From Lacibacter sp. H375 (GTDB lineage Bacteria > Bacteroidota > Bacteroidia > Chitinophagales > Chitinophagaceae), in NCBI RefSeq assembly GCF_037892425.1, contig NZ_JBBKTT010000001.1, positions 868,001 to 932,000 of the forward strand: a stretch of DNA of 64,000 bases, given 5' to 3'. Each line of letters starts with the position of its first letter. Positions within the stretch are counted from its first letter, which is position 1. Of the stretch, positions 53,079 through 61,261 are shown in pieces. A program made the position numbers and the translations under genes. The notes under the pieces were generated by a model that worked only from the letters and a program-made list of their open reading frames with translations, made no database searches and was not told the DNA's origin.

Positions 53079-54161
53079 TTAAATGCCAAGATCACGACAA
53101 GCCCTGTAAATATCTTTCCATTCATCTCTTGGCTTTACGACTGTTTCCAAATATTCCTGCCATACAATTTTATCCTGCACCGGATCTTTTACCACAGCTC
53201 CAATAATACCTGCAGCCAGATCATTTGCTTTTAATTGTCCATCGCCAAAGTAAGCGGCCATGGCTAACCCATTATTCACAACAGAAATTGCTTCTGCAGT
53301 ACTAAGTGTACCACTGGGCATTTTAATTTTTGTTTTCCCATCCATCGTAACACCACTTCTTAATTCACGGAAGATGGTAACGATGCGACGGATCTCCTGC
53401 AACGCAGGTGGCTCAGCAGGCAACTCCATAATTTTTTCAAAACTTTCAACCCTGCGTTTTACAATATCAATTTCTTCATCCATTGAATCAGGCACAGGAA
53501 GAATCACCGTATTGAAACGTCTTTTTAATGCACTGCTCAATTCGTTTACACCTTTATCTCTGTTGTTGGCAGTTGCAATTACGTTGAAGCCTCTTACTGC
53601 CTGCACTTCTGTATTCAATTCCGGAATGGGTAATGATTTTTCTGAAAGAATAGTAATCAATGCATCCTGCACATCTGCGCCAATACGTGTCAACTCTTCA
53701 ATACGAACGATCTTACCATCTTTCATTGCACGCATCACCGGTGTTTCCACCAATGCTTTTTCAGTTGGACCTTCTGCTAATAATCTTGCATAGTTCCAAC
53801 CATAGCGGATAGCTTCTTCACCTGTGCCTGCTGTTCCCTGTACAATTAATGTTGAATCGCCACTAATAGCAGCCGCTAAATGTTCACTCACCCAGCTCTT
53901 GGCAGTACCGGGCAAACCATATAATAACAAAGCACGGTCGGTAGTTAATGTAGCTACGGCAATTTCCATCAGTCGTTTATTACCGATATATTTTGGTGTT
54001 ACTTCAAAACCATTTTTCAGTTTACCGCCGATGAGGTAAGTAACTGCTGATTGTGGAGACAGATGCCAGTTCGCAGGTCGTTTATCCTGATCTTGTTTCC
54101 TTAACTCTTCCAGTTCCAATGCGTATAATTCTTCTGCATGCTGACGTAAGATGGTTGCCAT
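53079..54161 (-). CDS. MoxR-type AAA+ ATPase (360 aa)
   Basis: The AAA+ core is complete. Walker A is GLPGTAKSW (about residues 80-88), Walker B-like is KIVRIEELTRIGADVQDALITILSEK, sensor 1 is FNVIATANNRDKGVNELSSALKRRFN, and the sensor 2 region follows (MPSGTLSTAEAISVVNNGLAMAAYFGDGQ). MoxR ATPases remodel or assemble protein complexes together with VWA-domain partners; the partner here is the gene at 48957. It lies ten bases after the DUF5691 gene, within the operon. Clients are unknown. Confidence 0.92.
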   Translation of the reverse strand: MATILRQHAEELYALELEELRKQDQDKRPANWHLSPQSAVTYLIGGKLKNGFEVTPKYIGNKRLMEIAVATLTTDRALLLYGLPGTAKSWVSEHLAAAISGDSTLIVQGTAGTGEEAIRYGWNYARLLAEGPTEKALVETPVMRAMKDGKIVRIEELTRIGADVQDALITILSEKSLPIPELNTEVQAVRGFNVIATANNRDKGVNELSSALKRRFNTVILPVPDSMDEEIDIVKRRVESFEKIMELPAEPPALQEIRRIVTIFRELRSGVTMDGKTKIKMPSGTLSTAEAISVVNNGLAMAAYFGDGQLKANDLAAGIIGAVVKDPVQDKIVWQEYLETVVKPRDEWKDIYRACRDLGI

Positions 54162-54171
54162 AATGATGTAT

Positions 54172-55662
54172 TTAAGCGGTAAAGGTTGTTGTGATTTGAT
54201 TTTTTAAGTTGATGAGTTTCCCTAAATATTCTTTCGTTTTATTCCAGCTGTTCCGTTGGTATTCTTCAGCAGGCATAATCAAACCCAGTTCTCTTTCAAT
54301 GGCAGAAGGGATGCGTTCAATATGTTGACTAAAGAATGATCGTGTATAGTGATAAGGATTATTTGCAGCGTGCGTTAAAATCTTTTTCGTCATCTCAATA
54401 CTCCATTCCCTCTTGAATTCAACAGCATAGCGAATGATGGCATCTGCATGATCGGCAAATGACCGGTTTGAATAATATTCCTGTTGCTGTGCAGGCAACA
54501 TCGGAATGAGATCAATATAAAATGTGCTGCAATACTGCATCATAAATACTGCCCATTGATGCTGTTTGAATTGCAACGTAGCCAGCACTAATGCCGTGAT
54601 CATTTTTTTACCCGTAGCATCTTTCTCAAATAACTCAATGATCTGTTGGGGCGATTTACCTAACTGCTGCTCCCAAAATGTTGGTGGCACAAACTGTATG
54701 AGTTGATAAATGATAAACTCATCATCGCTAAACTCTTTACTGTTACTGCTCAGCTTTTCAATTCCTGATTTGAATATTTCAGGATCAATATCTGCAGGCA
54801 CCTGGAACGAAAGTGAGGTCTTACTCATCATGCCCAATAATGCCTTTTCGGTTTTTATGGTAACGGCTTTTTCTAAGACGCCTATATACTGTTGTACCAA
54901 TGCAGAGCCGGGAATCTGCTTTAGTAATTTCAGTGCTTCTTCTTTTACTTTCTTACTCTTTTCGTTTTGTAATGATTCAAGAAATACAAGATCCTCATTG
55001 CTGACATTGATTGACAGTATTTCTAAAAAAGAAACTTTTGTTGCGGCATCTTCCTGTGCCCATGTTTGTTCAAGTAAAACTCTTGCAGCAGCAGGATCAG
55101 CAGAGCGCAATTCAGTAAGTACAGCTTTGCGTTGATCTGTTGTACCTGTATTCCAAAGTTCTTCCTGTGATTGTGATACAGAAAAATTCCACTCCGGATT
55201 AAACTGGCATAACCATTCACCACGTTTACCCGTACATGGTGCGATAGCGGCTCGCAGCTGTTTATATTGTTTACCGATTGCAAATAAAGAGGGAATCATT
55301 TCAGGCGATACCAGCCTGTTTGCCTTTGCACAGGCGGTTAACCATAACTGCAACAACGATTGGCTTTCTTCAAACAGTATATCTTTTAATACCTGCATGG
55401 CTGCAGGACTGCAGTATTGTTTTTCTTCAGCTGGTGCCTTGTCAATAGTGATCGTTTCTTTTTTCAATGGCAGTATTGCACACTGGCGATAGTTATACGT
55501 GAGTGATGCCAGTTGCAGAAACTTCTCTTCCTTATCAATCGTGGTATTTTCTGTAATAACAGCTCCTGCTCCGGCAAGTTTTGGCGCAAGCTCTTCCACA
55601 CCGATTATTTTTTTATCGGTGCCCATCATTGCCGTGTGTATAATCTTATTCCATGCTTCCAT
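54172..55662 (-). CDS. DUF5691 family protein (496 aa)
   Basis: A soluble, helical, repeat-rich protein that starts MEAWNKIIHTAMMGTDKK, the usual beginning of DUF5691. HEAT-like helices are visible in the middle (EILSINVSNEDLVFLESLQNEKSKKVKEEALKLLKQI). The C-terminal half ends with the YHYTRSFFSQHIERIPSAIERELG segment. It belongs to the conserved SWIM/DUF5691/MoxR set and may serve as a scaffold or client recogniser (inference). It is 18 bases after the SWIM gene and ten before MoxR. Confidence 0.75.
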   Translation of the reverse strand: MEAWNKIIHTAMMGTDKKIIGVEELAPKLAGAGAVITENTTIDKEEKFLQLASLTYNYRQCAILPLKKETITIDKAPAEEKQYCSPAAMQVLKDILFEESQSLLQLWLTACAKANRLVSPEMIPSLFAIGKQYKQLRAAIAPCTGKRGEWLCQFNPEWNFSVSQSQEELWNTGTTDQRKAVLTELRSADPAAARVLLEQTWAQEDAATKVSFLEILSINVSNEDLVFLESLQNEKSKKVKEEALKLLKQIPGSALVQQYIGVLEKAVTIKTEKALLGMMSKTSLSFQVPADIDPEIFKSGIEKLSSNSKEFSDDEFIIYQLIQFVPPTFWEQQLGKSPQQIIELFEKDATGKKMITALVLATLQFKQHQWAVFMMQYCSTFYIDLIPMLPAQQQEYYSNRSFADHADAIIRYAVEFKREWSIEMTKKILTHAANNPYHYTRSFFSQHIERIPSAIERELGLIMPAEEYQRNSWNKTKEYLGKLINLKNQITTTFTA

Positions 55663-55680
55663 TATTCAATGCTGTATCGC

Positions 55681-56985
55681 TTATTGTAATAGTTTATATT
55701 CATCGTGCAGCCAAACACCAACTGCTTCGTATTGATCTTCCCTTCCGATCAATGCCATGTCTAATGCTTCGCCTCCGCTGATCGCTAACAGTTTCCAGAT
55801 GTAGCGTTGTTCATTTTTCAACAGCATCATTTTCTGTTCTGCATCCTGCAACCACCATTGCTGATTGTATTGTACGGGTTTTAATTTGCTGATGAGATAA
55901 GGCCGTTCGCCTCGCACCGGCAACTGACTGTTTAATGTTGTTTCTGCAGCCAACACTTCATCCCAGTTTTGATAACCGCTGAAACTTGCTTTCATGGTTG
56001 AAGCAATCTGTCGTTTTACAATTGCACGTAAAGGAGAAACAGAAGGAAAGAATACCAACTCCGCCTGTACAAATATTCCGGGCGTGAATGTTAATTGACC
56101 TCCTTGTCCACGTACAATGAACTGCAAGATCAATGCATATTGTTTCGATGTAGTGCCATACAACCAATAACGTTCGGTGGTAATATTATCTACTTCTGAA
56201 GTTTGTTTGGCCAATACAAGCCATGTATCGGTTACACCTGTTTGTTCTTTTAACTCTTCCTGGTTTTGTGTAAAGCCGATCCAGGTGCGAATATCTTGCT
56301 GCAAGGTTTCATCCAACGATGCTGTGCTCTGAAAAGCTTTCGTGGAAAGATAGATGACAGCTAACTGATCCATGAACTTACTCTGCCAGCCTTCTGCATA
56401 AAAGTTGATCTCTCCTAATGAACGCACCATGCCTGCTAAGCCCGGTGCCTGCGCATCTACCATTCGCTTCGCCATATTTTCAAACCAAACTGATCCTTTG
56501 TCGGGCATGGTTAAAATACCGTTCCGTACAATATCCTTTAACCACAATTGTAATTCTTCAATACCATCTGTTACTTTCAGCTCACGTGCCTGTGTGCGTT
56601 TTGCTCTCGCCGCTTCATCAACAGGTTTCTCTTCTTTCTCTACCTGCTTCTCTTTCTTCTCTACACGTTTACTGATCCAGTCTTCTACCCATGCCGGCAT
56701 AGTTGAAGCACTGAAATCATTTGGCTGACGGGCATTGTATAACAACAAGCCCAATCCATGTTTGCAAGGAAATTTTCTACTGGGGCAGGAACATTTGAAG
56801 GCAATATTCTGCAGATCGATCTGGGTTTGATAGGGCTTGCTGCCGCTTCCCTGGCACTCGCCCCATAAAGCCTGTTCATTAGCGCCTTTGCTTACCCATT
56901 TGGATGGGTTCGCTAAATCTTTTCCTGATTTTTTGGAAGACTCATCGGGGGCAAGATTAAATATTTGTTCTTCGGTGAATTGCAA
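55681..56985 (-). CDS. SWIM zinc-finger protein (434 aa)
   Basis: An N-terminal SWIM zinc finger is complete: the CxC in AFKCSCPSRKFPCKHGLGLLLY gives Cys-x-Cys followed by Cys-x-His (PCKH). Such fingers bind DNA or proteins. The next 60 residues are a charged lysine/glutamate linker (EKKEKQVEKEEKPVDEAARAK). The C-terminal 250 residues form a WGR-like or unassigned domain with GSVWFENMAKRM and PYLISKLKPVQYNQQWW. It is the first gene of the MoxR-VWA module, 88 bases after the NAD operon's metallophosphatase gene, and may share that transcript. Confidence 0.88.
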   Translation of the reverse strand: MQFTEEQIFNLAPDESSKKSGKDLANPSKWVSKGANEQALWGECQGSGSKPYQTQIDLQNIAFKCSCPSRKFPCKHGLGLLLYNARQPNDFSASTMPAWVEDWISKRVEKKEKQVEKEEKPVDEAARAKRTQARELKVTDGIEELQLWLKDIVRNGILTMPDKGSVWFENMAKRMVDAQAPGLAGMVRSLGEINFYAEGWQSKFMDQLAVIYLSTKAFQSTASLDETLQQDIRTWIGFTQNQEELKEQTGVTDTWLVLAKQTSEVDNITTERYWLYGTTSKQYALILQFIVRGQGGQLTFTPGIFVQAELVFFPSVSPLRAIVKRQIASTMKASFSGYQNWDEVLAAETTLNSQLPVRGERPYLISKLKPVQYNQQWWLQDAEQKMMLLKNEQRYIWKLLAISGGEALDMALIGREDQYEAVGVWLHDEYKLLQ

Positions 56986-57073
56986 GAGGAAAAATTTGTC
57001 ATGAAGTTATAGGACAAGACATTTCCTGCAAATATTTTTTTCGTGTTTTAGTTAACAGCAACAACAAAATTTA

Positions 57074-57808
57074 TCAATCTCTATTTCTCCCTTTTTCTTG
57101 CGGGTATAAATCTTTTACAGGATCGCTCTGCCAAAACTCTTTACTATCAACATCCATAATCGTTAACGGACCGGTAAACGCCGCACCTGTATCAATATTC
57201 CACACGTTACAACCCTGCATTGGCACAGTTATGTTGTAAGCAACAGTTGGCGTATGGCCAATATAGATTTCTGAAAATAATTTCAACCGTTTCGGAAAAA
57301 GAAGAGAATCTTTTTGAATCCTTTTATCCATGGTTAAGGCCATTTCCCAAAGTGTTCTGTCCCAGGTAAAGTTTGTTGAGTAGAATTCCTGCTCCGGTCC
57401 ATGCATAGATGTGAAGCCTGCATGAATGAATAAGCGGTTCTGTTCATCCACATGAAACATTTTAGTTTGCTCAAAGAATTGAAGATGCCTCAATCGTTCT
57501 TCTTCACTAAAGCCATCATAACTTTTTCTAGTTTCTTCACCGCCATTAAATAACCATCTGTTTTCTGCTGCACCAGTTCTCAGCCAATCCTCAGTCCACG
57601 CATCATGATTACCTTTTATAAAAATGCAAGATTGTTCCTTTGCCAACCCAATAAGGAATGCAACTGTTTGTGCTGATTCGCTCCAACCATCTACATAGTC
57701 ACCGAGAAAAATCAAACTGACATCTTTTGTTACAGCTGCTTTTTGCAACACTTGTTCCAAGGCTTTTAATCCGCCATGTATATCACCAATTACTAATGTT
57801 CTTTTCAT
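57074..57808 (-). CDS. Calcineurin-like metallophosphoesterase (PP1/ApaH-type, 244 aa)
   Basis: The metal-binding motifs are all present: GDIHG (about residues 7-12), GDYVDG (about 36-41) and GNHDAW (about 65-70), with the later His in FIHAGFTSMHGPE and GHTP. This is the pattern of prokaryotic PP1-like phosphatases and diadenosine tetraphosphatase-type enzymes. Its gene starts two bases after the kptA stop, in the NAD/ADP-ribose operon. A role in removing phosphate from ADP-ribose-cyclic-phosphate products or other nucleotides is an inference. Confidence 0.88.
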   Translation of the reverse strand: MKRTLVIGDIHGGLKALEQVLQKAAVTKDVSLIFLGDYVDGWSESAQTVAFLIGLAKEQSCIFIKGNHDAWTEDWLRTGAAENRWLFNGGEETRKSYDGFSEEERLRHLQFFEQTKMFHVDEQNRLFIHAGFTSMHGPEQEFYSTNFTWDRTLWEMALTMDKRIQKDSLLFPKRLKLFSEIYIGHTPTVAYNITVPMQGCNVWNIDTGAAFTGPLTIMDVDSKEFWQSDPVKDLYPQEKGRNRD

Positions 57809-57810
57809 AC

Positions 57811-58350
57811 TTAAAAGCGAATGTATTGAACCGGCACTTCATCTGTTAGCCAGACTTCGTTTTCGGATAAATAAAACTTATGCCCGTCAGCATACATCTT
57901 TGCTGATTCAATAGTGAGAATAAATGGCTTGCCCCTTCTGCTGCCAACATTAACAGCCGTTTCCGTGTCTTTGCTTAAGTGCACATGATGACGCTCCATC
58001 TTTTTCAATCCATCTTTGCGTATTGCCTCTACAAATTTTTCAACTGTCCCGTGGTACAGTAATTCGGGAGGCTGCACTTCTTTCAAATTCAGTTCAACAT
58101 CTATGCTATGCCCCTGATTTGCACGAATCATTGTTTTGTCTTCACTAAGAACAAAACGTTTTTTATCGTTCGTTTCCACGATGGTATTGATCAGTTCAAG
58201 TGTTACATCTGCACCCGTTGCATTCATTTTATCGATCAGCTCCTGCACATCTGACCATCCATTTTCGTTCAATTGTAAGCCAATCGTCTCCGGTTTATGC
58301 CGAAGCACAAGGCTCATAAATTTGCTTATCTGTTTAAGTTGTTTTTCCAT
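57811..58350 (-). CDS. kptA: RNA 2'-phosphotransferase (KptA/Tpt1)
   Basis: An NAD-dependent enzyme that removes an internal 2'-phosphate from RNA, releasing nicotinamide and ADP-ribose 1'',2''-cyclic phosphate. The family catalytic tetrad and motifs are visible: ISKFMSLVLRHKPE (Arg), LYHGTVEKFVEAIRKDGL (His), MERHHVHLSKD and VGSRRGKPFIL (Arg, Arg), then the FYLSENEVWLTDEVP C-terminus. It is 179 residues, as in E. coli KptA. It sits two bases after NADAR and two before the phosphatase gene. In an NAD salvage operon its nicotinamide product could be recycled by NadV. Confidence 0.93.
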   Translation of the reverse strand: MEKQLKQISKFMSLVLRHKPETIGLQLNENGWSDVQELIDKMNATGADVTLELINTIVETNDKKRFVLSEDKTMIRANQGHSIDVELNLKEVQPPELLYHGTVEKFVEAIRKDGLKKMERHHVHLSKDTETAVNVGSRRGKPFILTIESAKMYADGHKFYLSENEVWLTDEVPVQYIRF

Positions 58351-58352
58351 TT

Positions 58353-58901
58353 CTACTTTTTTAAATTATCACGCACTTCCATTAATGCAAACCCCAACAG
58401 GTTCGTACCCTTCCATTGAAACGGATTGTTTGCTTCACTTGCATCTTGTGACAAACCAATACTCCAAATGGAATCTGTGGGACTTGCTTCTACAATTACT
58501 TTATCTCCTGTGTACAATAGAAATTGTTTCAATTTTTCATCTTGCGAAAACTTATGTTGATTCCCTTCAACAACGAGAGCATAGGCGGAAGCATTCCAAC
58601 TATCTGCATCAAAATTCTTTACTTCTCTGCCGAGAGCTTTAACAACAGCCGGCTTTTCAGTAATAACGATCTTTTGAAATATCTCTTCATCATTAAACAG
58701 TTTAGCTTTTTGCGCCATCATCCAATGTTCTGCAGTTGAATAGGTAATTCCATCAACTACAAATGGAGATGGGTACCATTGACTGAAACAGGATTTATCA
58801 ACTACTCCTTCTCTTTTGGGAGTATGCCCCCAAAAGAACAAATAGTCAAAGTGCTTACCTTTTTCAATTTCAGATTGAAGGCAGTCTATTGAATACTTCA
58901 T
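58353..58901 (-). CDS. NADAR domain protein (YbiA-like, 182 aa)
   Basis: Conserved NADAR layout: YLFFWGHTPKREG at the start, then FSQWYPSPFVVDGITYSTAEHWMMAQKAKLFND, then KALGREVKNFDADSWNASAYALVVEGNQHKFSQD, and SIWSIGLSQDASEANNPFQWKGTNLLGFALMEVR at the C-terminus. NADAR proteins hydrolyse N-glycosidic bonds of ADP-ribosylated or related substrates and are often coded with NAD-metabolism genes. It overlaps the preceding ART-like gene by four bases and is followed by kptA after two. The substrate in this operon is not known. Confidence 0.9.
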   Translation of the reverse strand: MKYSIDCLQSEIEKGKHFDYLFFWGHTPKREGVVDKSCFSQWYPSPFVVDGITYSTAEHWMMAQKAKLFNDEEIFQKIVITEKPAVVKALGREVKNFDADSWNASAYALVVEGNQHKFSQDEKLKQFLLYTGDKVIVEASPTDSIWSIGLSQDASEANNPFQWKGTNLLGFALMEVRDNLKK

Positions 58902-59269
58902 TGCTTTCTAAATTTTTCTCCATAAAAACTATTCACAACTCTTATCTCTCCAACAATATTATTATTGAATTCATCGAGTTGTTCTGCGGGCACCCACAGC
59001 TCGTTATGAATTTCGCCTCCTACATTTTGTACAGGAAATTGTTGTAGATAATCATCCGGCAAATTAAACGCTGTTACATAGCCAGCATAACCTGAAAACT
59101 CATCGTTTGTGTTCCACTCCAATGCAATCTGTTCAGCATAGGCCTGGTTCATAACAGGATAAAAAATAGGCTGCCACTCCAAACGGGGTGGAAACCGTTT
59201 GTTGCCTGAATCCTTGATGAGGTCAAGTTCCTTCTGTCCAACAGGACGATATAATGTAACTAAGTTCAT
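58898..59269 (-). CDS. Conserved protein, possible ART-like fold (123 aa)
   Basis: Begins [15 protein letters not shown], then [27 protein letters not shown], then [40 protein letters not shown]. The early LYR, the mid strand GYVTAF and the late Glu in HNELW are in the order of the R-S-E residues of ADP-ribosyltransferases, but the Ser strand is not certain. The frame overlaps macrodomain and NADAR genes by four bases on both sides. A protein that adds or reads ADP-ribose is plausible there (inference). It is a widespread small protein of unknown activity. Confidence 0.6.
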   Translation of the reverse strand: MNLVTLYRPVGQKELDLIKDSGNKRFPPRLEWQPIFYPVMNQAYAEQIALEWNTNDEFSGYAGYVTAFNLPDDYLQQFPVQNVGGEIHNELWVPAEQLDEFNNNIVGEIRVVNSFYGEKFRKQ

Positions 59270-59778
59270 TTAAAATATGCTTTGTAGATCCTTTCATACT
59301 GATCAAATTCTTTTTGTCCGAATACAACCAGAAATACTTTTTCTATTGAATTGTTCATCTTTAAAAACTCATCAATTGTTGACAATGCAATACTTGCGGC
59401 TTTATTAAACGGAAAACGATAAGCTCCAGTACTAATGCAGGGAAAAGCAATTGTTCGGATATTATTTTCATTTGCTAATTGCAAACTATTTTCATAACAC
59501 TTACGCAAAAGCTCTTCTTCATTTTCTGTACCATTATTCCAAACAGGGCCTACTGTATGAATTATATACTTCGCTTTCAATTTAAAGCCTGGACTAATTT
59601 TAGCATGCCCGGTTTTACAACCTTTGAGTGTAATACAATAGTCTCTCAGTTGCGGACCGGCCGCTCTGTGAATAGCACCATCAACACCGCCACCACCGGT
59701 AAGTGAGCTATTAGCAGCATTTACAATTGCATCAACCGCAAGTATTGTAATATCGGTATTGATTATTTCTAGTTTCAT
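59266..59778 (-). CDS. Macrodomain protein (O-acetyl-ADP-ribose deacetylase-like, 170 aa)
   Basis: Full macrodomain: [36 protein letters not shown] (substrate loop), then TAKHTV-type strand [10 protein letters not shown], then [22 protein letters not shown] (the phosphate-binding ISTGAYR loop). This subgroup removes acetyl groups from O-acetyl-ADP-ribose or ADP-ribose from proteins and also binds ADP-ribose-1''-phosphate. The gene overlaps the following one by four bases and starts 18 bases after nadV. Processing of the KptA product Appr>p or of ADP-ribosyl groups fits the operon (inference). Confidence 0.92.
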   Translation of the reverse strand: MKLEIINTDITILAVDAIVNAANSSLTGGGGVDGAIHRAAGPQLRDYCITLKGCKTGHAKISPGFKLKAKYIIHTVGPVWNNGTENEEELLRKCYENSLQLANENNIRTIAFPCISTGAYRFPFNKAASIALSTIDEFLKMNNSIEKVFLVVFGQKEFDQYERIYKAYFK

Positions 59779-59796
59779 TTTATACTTTGGTTTCCA

Positions 59797-61251
59797 TCAG
59801 CTCACTAATAAAGCTCTAATTTCTGCTAAAGAAAACTCTTTTACAAGCTTACCGTCTTTAAAAACTGTTTTCAATTCACTTTCATTTTCCTCCTCCCATG
59901 TAACTTTATCGTACAACACAAAACGTCCGTTTTCTTTTTTTACATTCAACAAACCGGTAGCAGAACGTTTTGTACCATCATCTGTTACAGGATCTTTGTA
60001 AATCTCCTGTCCTTCTCCGTCAATCACTACATACGTTGCTTTCATCGCTGTACCAAACGTATCACGTGTATTATATTGATAGGTATAACTTCCAATACCA
60101 AATACAACCTGGGTAGCAAAACCTTTTGCTTTCAATCCTTCACAAATACGTGTTGCACGGTCGATATTAATACTGTCACCATAAATAGCACCAATATGCG
60201 CATCCAGTAATTTATATCCCTTCGCTGTAATTGTTCCGCCAAAAATATCCCACAACAGTTCAACCACACCTTTCCGTTCCACTTCAGTTTCTCCATCAGG
60301 ATCACCACAAATAATTTTTACCGGATCTCCACTATCTGGCCGAATTACTACTTTCCCATCACGACTTAAAACTGTTTCTTTTAAAGCAAAAAGATATTCT
60401 GTACACACTTTCCATAAATCCCATGTATCGCTAACAATACTTACAATACCTGAAGGATACACTTCTGTAATTAAGCGTCTGAATGTTTCCAGTTCGCCAT
60501 CTTTACTACCACTGCACATTACACTATGTTCTGTTGCTGCAACACTACCACCAATCAATTCTGCATCAGCATTTGCATTGTAATATTGTTCCATTGCGTC
60601 GATAGCTGGAATAGTATCAGTACCGGTAAAACTCAACAAGTGCCCCATACCACTCAGTACTGCTGTTTCCAACGAACTCATTCCTCTGAAAGAAAAGTCA
60701 TGTCCCTGCCATTGTACAAAGTCCATTGGCATACCCGTTTCTTCTGCATATTTATTTAGTAGCTTTCTGTAAGTGTACGCAATGGTTGCACTGGTACAAG
60801 GTTGCCAAATAACTGAACTTAACAAGGTTTCCAGAAAATTTGTAAGCCAGTAAAACTCTGCCTTTGTATTTACAATTGTTAAGCAAGGAACACGCATAGG
60901 TACTTTACTCCCTTCGGGCAATGCTTTTATTTCAACAGGTAAATAACCTAAATCATGCAAAGCTGAAATATGCTCGTACGATGGCAGGTGTGTGCCTAAA
61001 GAAGTAACGATTCTCCGCTTATACTCCGTCATCACTTTTTCTTTTGGCTGTTGAAAAAAGTTTTCATTGAAATAATTGATCAAATACTCTTTCATGAAAT
61101 ATTGCAAACCAAAGAAGACCATTTCATCAACTCCGTTAATACGACTCTTGCGTGGAGTAAGATTGCTATAAACCAGTTCAGTTTTGTCTGGGTATTGGAA
61201 TACGTGGCCAACTTTATAGTAATCGGTCAATAAAAAAGGATTCGTTTTCAT
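59797..61251 (-). CDS. nadV: Nicotinamide phosphoribosyltransferase (NAMPT/NadV)
   Basis: 484 residues, the size of NAMPT/NadV, which joins nicotinamide and PRPP to make NMN for NAD salvage. Motifs matching human NAMPT: YKVGHVFQYPDKTELVYSNLTPRKS, then QGHDFSFRGMSSLETAVLSGMGHLLSFTGTDTIPAI (with the Asp of GTDT, which selects nicotinamide over nicotinate), GGSVAATEHSVM, and VIRPDSGDPVKIICGD. It lies ten bases after prs and 18 before the macrodomain gene. prs supplies its PRPP; the same pair is found in some phages. Confidence 0.93.
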   Translation of the reverse strand: MKTNPFLLTDYYKVGHVFQYPDKTELVYSNLTPRKSRINGVDEMVFFGLQYFMKEYLINYFNENFFQQPKEKVMTEYKRRIVTSLGTHLPSYEHISALHDLGYLPVEIKALPEGSKVPMRVPCLTIVNTKAEFYWLTNFLETLLSSVIWQPCTSATIAYTYRKLLNKYAEETGMPMDFVQWQGHDFSFRGMSSLETAVLSGMGHLLSFTGTDTIPAIDAMEQYYNANADAELIGGSVAATEHSVMCSGSKDGELETFRRLITEVYPSGIVSIVSDTWDLWKVCTEYLFALKETVLSRDGKVVIRPDSGDPVKIICGDPDGETEVERKGVVELLWDIFGGTITAKGYKLLDAHIGAIYGDSINIDRATRICEGLKAKGFATQVVFGIGSYTYQYNTRDTFGTAMKATYVVIDGEGQEIYKDPVTDDGTKRSATGLLNVKKENGRFVLYDKVTWEEENESELKTVFKDGKLVKEFSLAEIRALLVS

Positions 61252-61261
61252 GTTTGTTCTT

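Noticed and set aside
53260-53793. Plus-strand open frame of 177 residues inside moxR, and similar frames opposite the SWIM, DUF5691, VWA and DUF4132 genes
   Set aside because: Antisense shadows of well-supported genes; translated products are Ser/Leu-rich with no domain.
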